Assembly (NCBI GenBank): GCA_963827155.1
Contig: CAWGZV010000002.1
Location: 1,364,001 to 1,428,000, forward strand
Direction of reading: 5' to 3'
Length of the DNA: 64,000 bases
Source of the DNA: UTCFX2 sp963827155
GTDB taxonomy: Bacteria; Chloroflexota; Anaerolineae; Anaerolineales; UBA4823
Shown here: positions 36,045 to 44,263 of the stretch, piece by piece
Position numbering within the stretch: the first letter of the stretch is position 1
Layout of the letters: each line of letters begins with the position of its first letter
Translations under genes and position numbers: made by a program
Notes under the pieces: generated by a model
Database searches by the model: none
Told to the model about the DNA's origin: nothing
Seen by the model: the letters and a program-made list of their open reading frames with translations, nothing else

Positions 36045-37625
36045 TCAGCTCTCTGCCGAGGCGGCGTAGGGATCCACATCCGGGACGCCCGGCTTCACCC
36101 ATTTCTTGATCGGGAAGTACAGCACCGCGCCGACTACGATCGAGACAAGCGCCAACCCCAGTGAGCTCATCCCCTCCTCGTAGACCTGGCTGTAGACCGC
36201 CAGGGCGAAGATCGCGGTGGGGAAGAAGGTGATCAAGAACAAGCCCACATAACCACCCGGCACCTTCTGGCGAGGCAGATCGGGTTTGGTAAAGCGCAGC
36301 TTCCACAGCGCCAGGAAGCAGCCTAACAGCACCACCACGTTCAAGAAGACGTCCACCACCACCAGGAAGGCGAACGCCTGGAGGGAGAAGATCGAGAAGA
36401 TCACCCCGCAAAACAGGATTGCAACCCAGGGCGTACCGTAGCGCGGGTGGACTTTGACCATGAACTTCGGCATCATCCCATCTTCAGCCAGCGCAAAGGG
36501 GATGCGCGTGCCGCCCAATCCGTTTCCGATGAACAGCCCAATCATCGAGAGCACCGCCGAGAGAGTCACCGTCAGCCCGAGGAAGCGCGAGAGTGGGCTG
36601 TCTTTCCCGGCAGCCATATCGCCGATGGCGTGAGCCACGTCGGGGAACTCCCAGCCGATCTCGCTCATCGGGTCGACTCCCCACTCTTCGAGCTGGGCGG
36701 TGGTCACCCCATACTCCTCCAAAGTGACGCCGATCCCTTCGCCGTCCTCGGCTTCTTCAATCCCCCAGACCTGGTAGCGCCCATCATAGCCTGCCCCACC
36801 GTACAGACCCGCGACGGTCGGGATGGTGTAGGTCGCGATCGCAGCGAAGAGCACCAGCACCATCGCCATCGGGTAGGTGCGCTTCGGCTTGACGATCTCG
36901 TCTCCCGCCGCGGTCGGCAGCTCCCAGCCCATATAGTTCCACATCACGATGAAGAGCCCCACGCTCAGCGCGCCGGTGAGCGATTCGCCGTTAGGCAGGA
37001 ACGGCAGCGAGATTGTCGTGCCGCTCTTAAACCAGTTGTAGAAGCCCACGATCGACATTAATATCAACGGGACCAGCATGATCGCCCCCAGCCAGTTGGT
37101 CGTCAGCCCAGAGAGGCGCGCCCCGCGCACGCTCAGGTAGCTGATCGCCCAGATCAGGATCAGCGCCACGATCCAGGAGAGCACCCAGCCGGGCACTTCG
37201 ACCCCGGCGATCACGGCGCCTTCGCGCAGCGCCGGGATGAAATAGCCCAGATAATAGGCCCCCAGAACCGGGTAGATCGAGACATCCACCCACGAGACCA
37301 CCCAGTTCATCCAGCCCGCAAGGAAGCCGGCAAATGGGCCGAAGGCGTTCTTAATCCAGTGGTAGTAGCCGCCTTCCACCGGCATGAGCGAGTTCATCTC
37401 CCGCACCATCAGCATGTTGGGGATCGAATAGATGAGCGGGGTGAGGAAGAGCAGCACGAGCGTAAAGCCCGGACCCGACCAGCCTACCATCGGCTCGACT
37501 CCGAACGATCCGCCGCAGACCGTGAAGTAGATCAGCCCGAAAAGCGGCAGCAGGGTAAGCTCTCTTTTCAGCTTGCTGGCCTCTTTCCGGATTTCAGCGC
37601 CTTTGACTGCAGTTGCTTCCGCCAT
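36045..37625 (-). CDS. APC superfamily amino-acid permease
   Basis: A 526-residue protein with 12 membrane helices. The start is ATG 37625, with GAGGAG seven bases upstream; a longer start at 37661 would begin inside an intergenic repeat. The opening KRELTLLPLFGLIYFTVCGG and GVEPMVGWSGPGFTL is the APC substrate-binding helix 1 with its G-rich break. VEGGYYHWIKNAFGPFAGFL is the helix 3 signature. Helix 6 has MWNYMGWELPTAAGDEI. An unusual acidic loop of some 60 residues after helix 7 (around EEAEDGEGIGVTLEEYG) is longer than in most APC members. It probably imports the amino acid handled by the dehydrogenase next door. Confidence 0.9.
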   Translation of the reverse strand: MAEATAVKGAEIRKEASKLKRELTLLPLFGLIYFTVCGGSFGVEPMVGWSGPGFTLVLLFLTPLIYSIPNMLMVREMNSLMPVEGGYYHWIKNAFGPFAGFLAGWMNWVVSWVDVSIYPVLGAYYLGYFIPALREGAVIAGVEVPGWVLSWIVALILIWAISYLSVRGARLSGLTTNWLGAIMLVPLILMSIVGFYNWFKSGTTISLPFLPNGESLTGALSVGLFIVMWNYMGWELPTAAGDEIVKPKRTYPMAMVLVLFAAIATYTIPTVAGLYGGAGYDGRYQVWGIEEAEDGEGIGVTLEEYGVTTAQLEEWGVDPMSEIGWEFPDVAHAIGDMAAGKDSPLSRFLGLTVTLSAVLSMIGLFIGNGLGGTRIPFALAEDGMMPKFMVKVHPRYGTPWVAILFCGVIFSIFSLQAFAFLVVVDVFLNVVVLLGCFLALWKLRFTKPDLPRQKVPGGYVGLFLITFFPTAIFALAVYSQVYEEGMSSLGLALVSIVVGAVLYFPIKKWVKPGVPDVDPYAASAES

Positions 37626-37660
37626 TTTTTTCTCCTCTTGTTTTGAAAACGAAAGTTTCA

Positions 37661-37783
37661 AACGCGAAGACGCTAAGATCGCTAAGATTTTTTATTGATC
37701 AACCATGGGCTTAGGAAAACTTTTCCATCAAGCTTCTTGTACCTTAGACTTAAGATACTTCGCGTACTTTGCGTCTTCGCGTT
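37661..37783. repeat. GCGAAG-type intergenic inverted repeat
   Basis: AACGCGAAGACGCTAAGATC at 37661-37680 and ACTTTGCGTCTTCGCGTT at 37766-37783 pair over most of their length; the right arm extends leftwards to 37747. It fills the gap between the dehydrogenase stop and the permease leader. Confidence 0.55.
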
Positions 37784-37790
37784 AATATCT

Positions 37791-38996
37791 TTACATCTCT
37801 TTCATCCCGTAAGGGAAGCCGTAATCTGCCATTTTCTCCATGAAGGGCAGAGGGTCGAAGGCTTCTGGACCCAGGCAGCCGGCGCCCTTCCAGACCCCGT
37901 GCTCCAGCAGGTCCATCCCGATCACAGCGTTGAAGGCGGTCTGGGCTACCACCGCCTGGCAGCCGAGCGTGCGCATGCAGGTCTCGTTATCTGCCACCTG
38001 GTAGATATAAACCTGGCGCGGCTTGCCGTCCTTCACGCCCTTCACCCAGGTGCCGGCGCAGGTCTTGCCAAACATCCGGTCGCCCAGGTGAGCCGGGTCG
38101 GGCAGGCAGGCGGCGACCACATCGCGCGGCGCCACCATCACATTTTTCACTTTGATCGGCTCTTTGTTGTCTAACCCGAGCATCTTGATCGTCTTGAGCA
38201 CGCCGATGAACGCGTCTCCCAGACCGTATTTGAAGGTGACGCGTTTGGTCTTCACCCAGCGCGGCACGAGCAGCACTTCTTCGTGCTCCACGTTGACGCA
38301 CTCGACTTTACCGATCCCTTCCGGAAACTCGAAGACCTCCGGCTCGGAAAACGGCTCGGTGGTGAACCAGCCCTTGTTTTTCTCCCAGATTACCGGCGGG
38401 TTCAGGCATTCCTCGATCGTCGTCCAGATCGAGAAATTCGGGGCGAACTCGTAGCCGCGCACTTCCAGGTTAGCCCCATCACGGATCCCGACCTCCTCGA
38501 TCTCGTCGAAGAGCTGATCCTGGGCATAGCGGGCGAAGACATCTGCCATCCCCGGCTCAACCCCGAGCCCGAGCAGCGCCAGCTTGCCCTTCTGCTCCCA
38601 GAGGTGAGCGCGCTCGAACTGGTAATCGCCCAGCTTGACCCCGGGTTTGTTAAAGGGATCGTCTGGGTGAGGCTCGGAGAGCGTCATTGCCATGTCCATA
38701 TAGTTCGCCCCCACGCTGAAAGCCGCATCGAAGATCGGCACGTTGAAGCTCGGGTCGCAAGCATTCATGATCAGATCGACCTGGTATTTGCGCGCCAGCG
38801 CCTCGATCAGCTCCTGCTTTCCGGCGTCCACAAACTCCGCCGGGAAGCGCTGCGGGTCTCCCAGTTTCGCCTGCACTTCCTTCGCCCGCTCCAGACTGTA
38901 GTCCGACAGCACCATTTGAGACATCCAGGGGCGCGATTTGGCGATCACGGCAATCGCTTCACCGACCCCTCCCGTACCGACGAGCAGCACTTTCAT
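37791..38996 (-). CDS. Saccharopine dehydrogenase family NAD(P)-dependent enzyme
   Basis: A 401-residue protein. The N-terminal Rossmann fold starts MKVLLVGTGGVGEAIAVIAK with the GxGGVG dinucleotide loop, and LSDYSLERAKEVQAKLG gives the acidic end of strand 2. DLIMNACDPSFNVPIFDAAF and GANYMDMAMTLSEPH are saccharopine dehydrogenase family marks, as is GLGVEPGMADVFARYA. The family includes saccharopine dehydrogenases and lysine 6-dehydrogenase, the latter giving the aldehyde allysine. Neighbours are an Lrp regulator, an amino-acid permease and an aldehyde oxidoreductase, all in the same direction, so degradation of lysine or a similar amino acid is likely. The exact substrate is not shown. Confidence 0.88.
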   Translation of the reverse strand: MKVLLVGTGGVGEAIAVIAKSRPWMSQMVLSDYSLERAKEVQAKLGDPQRFPAEFVDAGKQELIEALARKYQVDLIMNACDPSFNVPIFDAAFSVGANYMDMAMTLSEPHPDDPFNKPGVKLGDYQFERAHLWEQKGKLALLGLGVEPGMADVFARYAQDQLFDEIEEVGIRDGANLEVRGYEFAPNFSIWTTIEECLNPPVIWEKNKGWFTTEPFSEPEVFEFPEGIGKVECVNVEHEEVLLVPRWVKTKRVTFKYGLGDAFIGVLKTIKMLGLDNKEPIKVKNVMVAPRDVVAACLPDPAHLGDRMFGKTCAGTWVKGVKDGKPRQVYIYQVADNETCMRTLGCQAVVAQTAFNAVIGMDLLEHGVWKGAGCLGPEAFDPLPFMEKMADYGFPYGMKEM

Positions 38997-39089
38997 GTTG
39001 AATTCTCCTTAATTGAATTGATGGTTTGATCGTTTTTGTCTGCCGCCAGGCGTGAATTTCAGCCCATAAAGCAGCGGCTTATTTTCAGG

Positions 39090-39614
39090 TCAGGATTTCT
39101 TTTCGATCGGGCGCTCCTCACTGTCCATACATGCCGATTCGGGGATCGACCAATGGTGGGTGTCTTTAAGCACCAGCGGGACGATGGAGGTGGTGGTCTT
39201 GATTACCCCAGGAATTTTTCCGATCACCTCGGTGATAAAGCGGTAAACCTCGTCCGTTGTGCGCCCGACCACCTGCAGGCTCACATCCGTCTCACCGATC
39301 GAGCAGGCTACATAGCTGGTGCAGTCGTATTCCGCCATCTGGCGAGCTATCTCCATCACCCGTCCCAACTCGACCTGCAGCCAGACATCGGCGGTGATGT
39401 CGTAGCCGAGCATCTTCGGGCTGACCACCGCGCTGACCTCGATCAGCCCTTCCGCCTCCAGGCGCTCGATCCGGTAGCGCACCAGGCGCTCAGAGACGCC
39501 TCCCACTCGCCGGGCGATCTCGGAAGCCGGCATGCGACCATCCTCGATCAACAGCTTCACGATCTTTACGTCAATTCGGTCAATCTTTGGCAAATTCTCT
39601 TCCGAAAACGACAA
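39090..39614 (-). CDS. Lrp/AsnC family transcriptional regulator
   Basis: A 174-residue protein. The N-terminal helix-turn-helix reads IDVKIVKLLIEDGRMPASEI, ARRVGGVSERLVRYRIERLE and AEGLIE. The C-terminal RAM (ligand-binding) domain contains WLQVELGRVMEIARQMAEYD and VYRFITEVIGKIPGVIKTTT. The start is uncertain: the TTG at 39614 lies only a few bases after the expected transcription start, and a second TTG at 39593 has GGAAGAG upstream. Lrp proteins sense amino acids and control genes beside them, here the dehydrogenase, permease and oxidoreductase. A C-terminal extension of some 15 polar residues is present. Confidence 0.92.
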   Translation of the reverse strand: MSFSEENLPKIDRIDVKIVKLLIEDGRMPASEIARRVGGVSERLVRYRIERLEAEGLIEVSAVVSPKMLGYDITADVWLQVELGRVMEIARQMAEYDCTSYVACSIGETDVSLQVVGRTTDEVYRFITEVIGKIPGVIKTTTSIVPLVLKDTHHWSIPESACMDSEERPIEKKS

Positions 39615-39624
39615 GAATATTTAT

Positions 39625-39653
39625 TATTTAGCATATTCCGGAAAGAAAGTCAA
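39625..39653 (-). promoter_or_regulatory. Promoter of the Lrp gene
   Basis: On the minus strand TTGACT (39648-39653) and TAAATA (39625-39630) are 17 bases apart. Transcription would begin near 39618, giving an almost leaderless mRNA if the TTG at 39614 is the start. Confidence 0.6.
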
Positions 39654-40309
39654 TAGGGTATTGGTTACTACAATACCCGACCAAAGAAACCTTAAACGCA
39701 AAGTGCCCGACCGGGAGTCAGTACATGTAATACGCTTTCCAATCTATGAATAATTATTAAACGTTCTTTGATTCAGCTGATTTCGTCATCAGAACAGATA
39801 TCTAATTCCTGGTTTCAAAATCACCCATGAAATGGAAGAAAGTCACTTTTCGGAACCAGCCAATTTTTGGGGCAAATGAGGCGATTTAAGCCGATTAATA
39901 ATCATTAATCAAAAAAATCACACGTCTTGATCCATATTTGAAATATTCAAGAATTTATCATCAGGTTAATAATCAGAACGACGAGATACATGGTGTAGAA
40001 CCATTTTGAGATATATCCATATCAAGAAATGTACGGAAATTGCCTGTCTTGGACATATCACTCTTCATGTTTCGTCCCTTTGTTTCTGCTTGAACCCACC
40101 AATAAAAAATACGTTTCAGATAATCGAATTTGCGAAAGTGAGGTCAATACATTGTGCACAAAGGAGCAAATGGTGCTACACTTAATCCAAGATTGTCAAC
40201 AAAACCACCTCGAGAGGTGATTTTGTTGGTCGAATTTATTCGACGGGGAAATTCGATAATACGGATGACATGATCGTTTATTGTTATCCAAAATAAGGAG
40301 GGGAGTCAA
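39654..40309. other. AT-rich intergenic region
   Basis: About 650 bases clearly richer in A and T than the neighbourhood. No gene is supported; a 63-codon reading at 40029-40220 has no ribosome site and no family resemblance. The only clear structure is the hairpin at 40197-40228. Confidence 0.5.
40197..40228 (+). other. Strong hairpin, possible terminator
   Basis: CAACAAAA and CACCTC (40197-40210, with one extra C between) pair with GAGGTG and TTTTGTTG (40213-40228). A second small dyad, CGAATTTATTCG, follows at 40231-40242. It lies 80 bases before the next gene and may be a terminator or a leader structure. Confidence 0.45.
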
Positions 40310-41457
40310 ATGAAAGCCAAACCTCTTTTTCAATCATGTTTCTCATAATCGTGGTAATTATTATAGGATTAAGTTACAGTTTTGCCAAATCCGAGGTTGG
40401 AATACCCTCCACTGAGCCTACCGATCCGGATGCGCCCAGCGCAAGTGTCAGTAAAACGTTTGTTTACCAGGGTGTACTTAAAGAAAATGGTATCCCGGTG
40501 ACGGGTATCCGGAGTATGAGCTTTATTCTCGCAAAATCTGATTATCATGGATTTGGAGTGGATTGTCTCGCACATCCTGATATGTTAGATGCAGTGAATG
40601 CAACTGCTCCAGTAGACGTCCAGGTACAAAACGGATTATTCAGTATTGCCCCCACCTGGGGTCCTTATCTCAGCTCAGATTTCCATGATCAGAATGTTTT
40701 GTATATCATGACCTATGTTTCTGGGAACCTGGTCGCCTGTGAGGAATTGTTTCCAGTGCCCTATGCTCTTAACATAGTGGCTGGGGCAGGCACAAATAGC
40801 GATTTACCAGGTGATGCTGTCCTTTTTTCAATGAATACCAATACGACTGAAGCCTATTCAAATGGTTTGCTTGGCAGTTCGAGTGCGCCAACGAGCGCTG
40901 GCGTTTGGGGAAGCACCGATCATGCCCAAGGTTACGGTGTTGTTGGAGAGAGTGAGAATGGTATCGCTGTTTATGCGGAAGGGAAGTTCAAAAGCACCAA
41001 AGAATCGGTGTTAGTGCTTAGTCCGCATACCATGCAGATGCGCTACGGCACCACCGGTCTTGCCTTCGAACCAAGGGACAATGGCGCAGTGACGGTTACC
41101 TCTACGGGTGGCGCGGATGGGAAATACATTACGCTCCCTGTATCCACCTTTGGCACACTATTTGGGACTCCCATGTATGTCAAATCGCTTGATGTATGTT
41201 ATTCGGTTTCGAATATCATTGCAGTTGACATCCTGGATACACAGGTCCTCAAGAATAACGGGAGTACAGGTTATTCAGTGATGCTGACCGATTCCACCGT
41301 TCGTGACAGCTATAACCATGCCTGTTATACCGTCAGCACCACCACACCGGTCATACTGGATAATTCAACCTGGGTACAGTTCCATCTCACGCTTCCGATT
41401 GGTTATCAAGCGCATTTCTACACGGCCAAACTAACCCTGACAGAAGTAACGCCATAA
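40310..41457 (+). CDS. Secreted protein of unknown function, frameshift in signal peptide
   Basis: About 380 residues. AGGAGGGG at 40297-40304 points to the ATG at 40310, which gives MKAKPLF then a stop after 12 codons. One extra T in the T5 run at 40325-40329 would join it to the frame that continues from ATG 40336, MFLIIVVIIIGLSYSFAKSE, making one signal peptide. The mature part opens with a domain KTFVYQGVLKENGIPVTG / MSFILAKSDYHGFGVDC, similar in style to modules preceding phage-tail-like collars. A G-rich part (AGVWGSTDHAQGYGVVGESE) resembling repeat stalks and a beta-rich C-terminus follow. The family is not recognised. It is AT-richer than its neighbours. The next gene follows after 21 bases. 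Confidence 0.65.
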
Positions 41458-41478
41458 TTGCAGAAAGGAGAATACTTT

Positions 41479-41730
41479 ATGAAAAATATCCTGATACTCC
41501 TTTCTTTGGTCAGCTTACTCCTTCTCGCTGCTGTGCTCGACAGCGAAGCAGAAATAACCTGGCACGCCATTTCGAGCGGGGGTGGTCGATCCACATCAGG
41601 GATCTATACACTGGAAAGTTCAATCGGACAGCCTGTTTTGGGAAACCCCTCTTCTGACGATCTATGCAGTGGTTACCAATGTATCGCCGATGACGTGACA
41701 AAACTGTTTCTTCCGCTTGTAGTTCGGTAA
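41479..41730 (+). CDS. Small secreted protein with LPL tail
   Basis: An 83-residue protein starting at ATG 41479, with AAAGGAG at 41464-41470. The signal peptide is MKNILILLSLVSLLLLAAVL. The rest has the motif WHAISSGGGRSTSGIYTLES and SIGQPVLG, a short beta-rich module known from many Chloroflexota secreted proteins (typically GGGG-SSGGGYTLSGTIGQPD). It ends KLFLPLVVR and stop. It is the shortest example here of a protein with the LPL tail, showing that the tail needs no large passenger. It follows the gene at 40310 and is probably in the same operon. Confidence 0.8.
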   Translation: MKNILILLSLVSLLLLAAVLDSEAEITWHAISSGGGRSTSGIYTLESSIGQPVLGNPSSDDLCSGYQCIADDVTKLFLPLVVR

Positions 41731-42109
41731 GGACCATTCATTGTATTCATGCGAATACATGAGCATAGAGTGAATAATGCTGGGAAAACACAATGTGCGA
41801 TCAGTTATCCCTGTTACTAATCAATCAACAATCCAAGGACCGGAAATCTTTCGAGTAAATCGACCCTATGAGACCAAAAGTCAGCGATACCATTAAGAAA
41901 ATCAGTATTCGTCGATATGGGCTAAAAGACATCCACCAGACAGGTTCAGGCGCAGCCATCTGGTTGAACTCCTTTCTCGATCCACCCACGTATCTAGTCT
42001 GGATGGGTAATTAACCCTCGCCATTGGATTAAAAAGACAATCAGTTGAAATTTTCACAAATTCCGCTATAATTATATTGACACCGCTGCTTATCATCGGA
42101 AGTGATGCC
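41731..42109. other. Intergenic region with a weak promoter
   Basis: No gene is supported. TATAAT at 42067-42072 with TTGAAA at 42046-42051 (15-base spacer) is a likely if imperfect promoter for the acyltransferase gene at 42110. Confidence 0.4.
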
Positions 42110-42799
42110 ATGGAATTCTGGTATGATTTTGCCACATCCGTAGTCCGTTTTTACACCACCTTCTTCCTGCACTACCAGGTGAAGGGGCGAGAACGCATTC
42201 CCCCAGGTCCTAAGATCATCGTCGGCAACCATCCCTGCGCCACAGACAGCTTCGTGTTGCCTTTTATCTTCAAAGAGAAGCTGCACTTTGCCATCCAGGC
42301 GGATATATTCGATATCGCGATCGTCGGCAGGCTGCTCACCCTCGCCGGGCAGATCCCGGTGGTGGTGGGACAGGGGCACGAGATGGTCAAAGCCGGGGTG
42401 CGCTGGCTGGAAAAAGGGCACGATATCGTGATTTTCCCCGAAGGGAGGCTGAACTACGGGAAAGATTTTCACCGGGCAGGCTCCGGCGCGGCGCTGCTGG
42501 CGCTGCAAACCGGCGCCCCGGTGCTGCCGATCGGAATCTGGTCGCCGCCCAAGTTTATCCGCCGCATCCAGAGCAACGTTTTGAACCGCCCAACCGATGG
42601 TGGCTGGCAGATCGGCGGCAAGGTTTTCATCAACATCGGCGATCCGCTGTTCCTGGCGAAACCGGTCGATTCCACCCGGATTTACCGCCACCTGCGTGAG
42701 TGCACCAACCAGATCATGAGCCAGGTCTCGGAGCTTGTCCAGCAGATCCAACAGCCGCCTGAGTCCAACCCCCCATTATCTCCCCCGGTGTCCTCCTGA
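42110..42799 (+). CDS. PlsC-type 1-acyl-glycerol-3-phosphate acyltransferase
   Basis: A 229-residue protein. The start is ATG 42110; a TTG further up at 42077 would lie at the transcription start. The acyltransferase blocks are in order: GNHPCATDSF (the H-x4-D catalytic pair His41 and Asp46), QADIFDIAIVGRLLTLAGQI, DIVIFPEGRLNYGKDFHRAG (block III, acceptor phosphate), and GAPVLPIGIWSPP (block IV). The C-terminus is proline-rich and variable. It transfers a fatty acyl group to lysophosphatidate or a similar acceptor at the inner membrane face. It stands alone, so its part in lipid or glycolipid synthesis cannot be narrowed. Confidence 0.9.
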   Translation: MEFWYDFATSVVRFYTTFFLHYQVKGRERIPPGPKIIVGNHPCATDSFVLPFIFKEKLHFAIQADIFDIAIVGRLLTLAGQIPVVVGQGHEMVKAGVRWLEKGHDIVIFPEGRLNYGKDFHRAGSGAALLALQTGAPVLPIGIWSPPKFIRRIQSNVLNRPTDGGWQIGGKVFINIGDPLFLAKPVDSTRIYRHLRECTNQIMSQVSELVQQIQQPPESNPPLSPPVSS

Positions 42800-43129
42800 A
42801 GTTTCCCGACGAATACGAAATATCCTTGTATAGAACGGTTGTGACCGATAATTTCTCGCCAGACGGCGTGTTCGAAGCCGCCAAGGTGTAGGTCCACCCT
42901 CTCCTGGCGGACCGCCGCCTGGAAGGGGTGGCAGTTGAATTATCGTTAACCAAGACCTTCAGCCAGCCCTGCCCGGAGGACGGATACCAAACGGATAAAT
43001 GGATGGCTGACCGCTCTGATCCATTTATCCGTTTCATACCCTTTGAACGCATCGTATAACTTCTAGTTCTCGATGTTCTCTGTGCTCTACTTGTTCCTGT
43101 GATGACCTTTTGCTCTAATCCACGCAGCC
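42800..43129. other. Intergenic region with possible coding remnant and hairpin
   Basis: A frame from about 42796 to 43060 reads LKFPDEYEISLYRTVVTDNF, SPDGVFEAAKV, then a TAG, then VHPLLADRRLEGVAVELSLT and so on to FIRFIPFERIV and a stop. This could be a decayed gene end, but no family is recognised. The perfect 16-base dyad described separately lies inside it. Confidence 0.25.
42989..43034. terminator. Perfect 16-bp inverted repeat
   Basis: AAACGGATAAATGGAT at 42989-43004 is exactly matched by ATCCATTTATCCGTTT at 43019-43034 around a 14-base loop. It lies between convergent genes and could end both transcripts, although T-tracts are short. Confidence 0.55.
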
Positions 43130-44224
43130 CTACTTGTCTTCGTGGATCTCAGATGCCTGGTAGCACTCTTCAAACGATCCAGTCTCCTCGAAGTGTTCGA
43201 CGAGCTCGCCGCCCTGATAGCAATCCAGGCTCACCGGTCCTGAGAAGCGCAGGTATCCCCCGGGGTACCGGATGAGCTCCGCCACCAGCTTCTGCACTCC
43301 TGTGGTCAGATCCAGGAATTTCTGAGTCACGATGGTCTTTTGGCGAGTGTAAGTCAGCACGTAGCGCCTTTCCCCGTCGCGATAATCAAAGCAGATCGAA
43401 TCCGGGATGGGTTTGCCGGTGTGCTCGTCGATCTGATTTCCGTTCCTCGAAAAAACCAGCTTCGTGCCGTCGTCCGCGATCACTTTACCGTCGCGGGCGA
43501 GCATATAGAGCGGAAAAGTCGTGTAACCGTACTGCTTCGCGGCCGTGATGTAGGCTGTGACGAACGAGTAGGGGCCGACCTGCCCGCGCCCCCAGTACCA
43601 GTGGTCGACCAGGTGCGCCATCCCCTTGTTCATCCAGTTGTGGTCGTGATATCCCGTTCCTGTGGAGGTATGGACTTCGTCGCCGATTTTGTAGGTTGCC
43701 GTCACCTTGCCAAAGGGCACGAACGGTGTCCAGGCGAAAATGATCTCTCCCTCAGCGCCGAAGACCATGTGACCTGTCGCTGGACGCCAGGGCTCGGTCG
43801 TCGCTTCGATCCTAACCTCTGCCGAGACATCTTCGGCCGCGGCAGTGATCGTGTATTCATGCAGGTTGCCTACGAAGCGGCAATCCCCTATTCGCACGTC
43901 GCAGCCTTCTTTTGATGATGTGAATTCAGCCGCTTTGAAACGCCCGTACTTCATCAGCCTCCTCCCGTCCGGCAGGTCAAGGTCGATTTCGATCAGCGGC
44001 TCAAGCGGTTGGTGAGCCCGGGATGCATCCTTCGTGCAAAAAATTATCGCCAGGTTGGCGCCGTCGTCCAGCAGGCAGTCAAAGTACCACCACTCTATGT
44101 TTGGTGCGCCGGGGTCGAGGCGGAGTCCGTCCTCCCATTGTTCGATCCGATCTTTGCTGAGCTTGAAGCGTGCATAATCTTCATCACCGGCTGCCAGGCG
44201 GGCTGTCTCGTTGTGGGTTCGCAT
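43130..44224 (-). CDS. CrtC / AttH-like lipocalin-fold protein
   Basis: A 364-residue soluble protein of the hydroxyneurosporene synthase (CrtC) / AttH group. The landmark PNIEWWYFDCLLDDGANLAI opens the first lipocalin-like domain, and TGTGYHDHNWMNKGMAHLVD with HWYWGRGQVGPYSFVTAYI is the core of the family. In CrtC the enzyme hydrates carotenoids; many homologues in non-phototrophs have other, unknown roles. No carotenoid genes are nearby. It is followed on the minus strand, 40 bases upstream in position, by the arylsulfatase gene, so the two may share a transcript. Confidence 0.85.
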   Translation of the reverse strand: MRTHNETARLAAGDEDYARFKLSKDRIEQWEDGLRLDPGAPNIEWWYFDCLLDDGANLAIIFCTKDASRAHQPLEPLIEIDLDLPDGRRLMKYGRFKAAEFTSSKEGCDVRIGDCRFVGNLHEYTITAAAEDVSAEVRIEATTEPWRPATGHMVFGAEGEIIFAWTPFVPFGKVTATYKIGDEVHTSTGTGYHDHNWMNKGMAHLVDHWYWGRGQVGPYSFVTAYITAAKQYGYTTFPLYMLARDGKVIADDGTKLVFSRNGNQIDEHTGKPIPDSICFDYRDGERRYVLTYTRQKTIVTQKFLDLTTGVQKLVAELIRYPGGYLRFSGPVSLDCYQGGELVEHFEETGSFEECYQASEIHEDK

Positions 44225-44263
44225 GTTTTTTTCTCCATTATTCTATGAATGTAGAAATGCCTC

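Noticed and set aside
40029..40220. Small gene of 63 codons
   Set aside because: No ribosome site, AT-rich background and no resemblance to a family.
41700..41730. LPxTG sortase signal in LPL-tailed proteins
   Set aside because: There is no LPxTG, no hydrophobic helix after the motif, and the stop follows within five residues.
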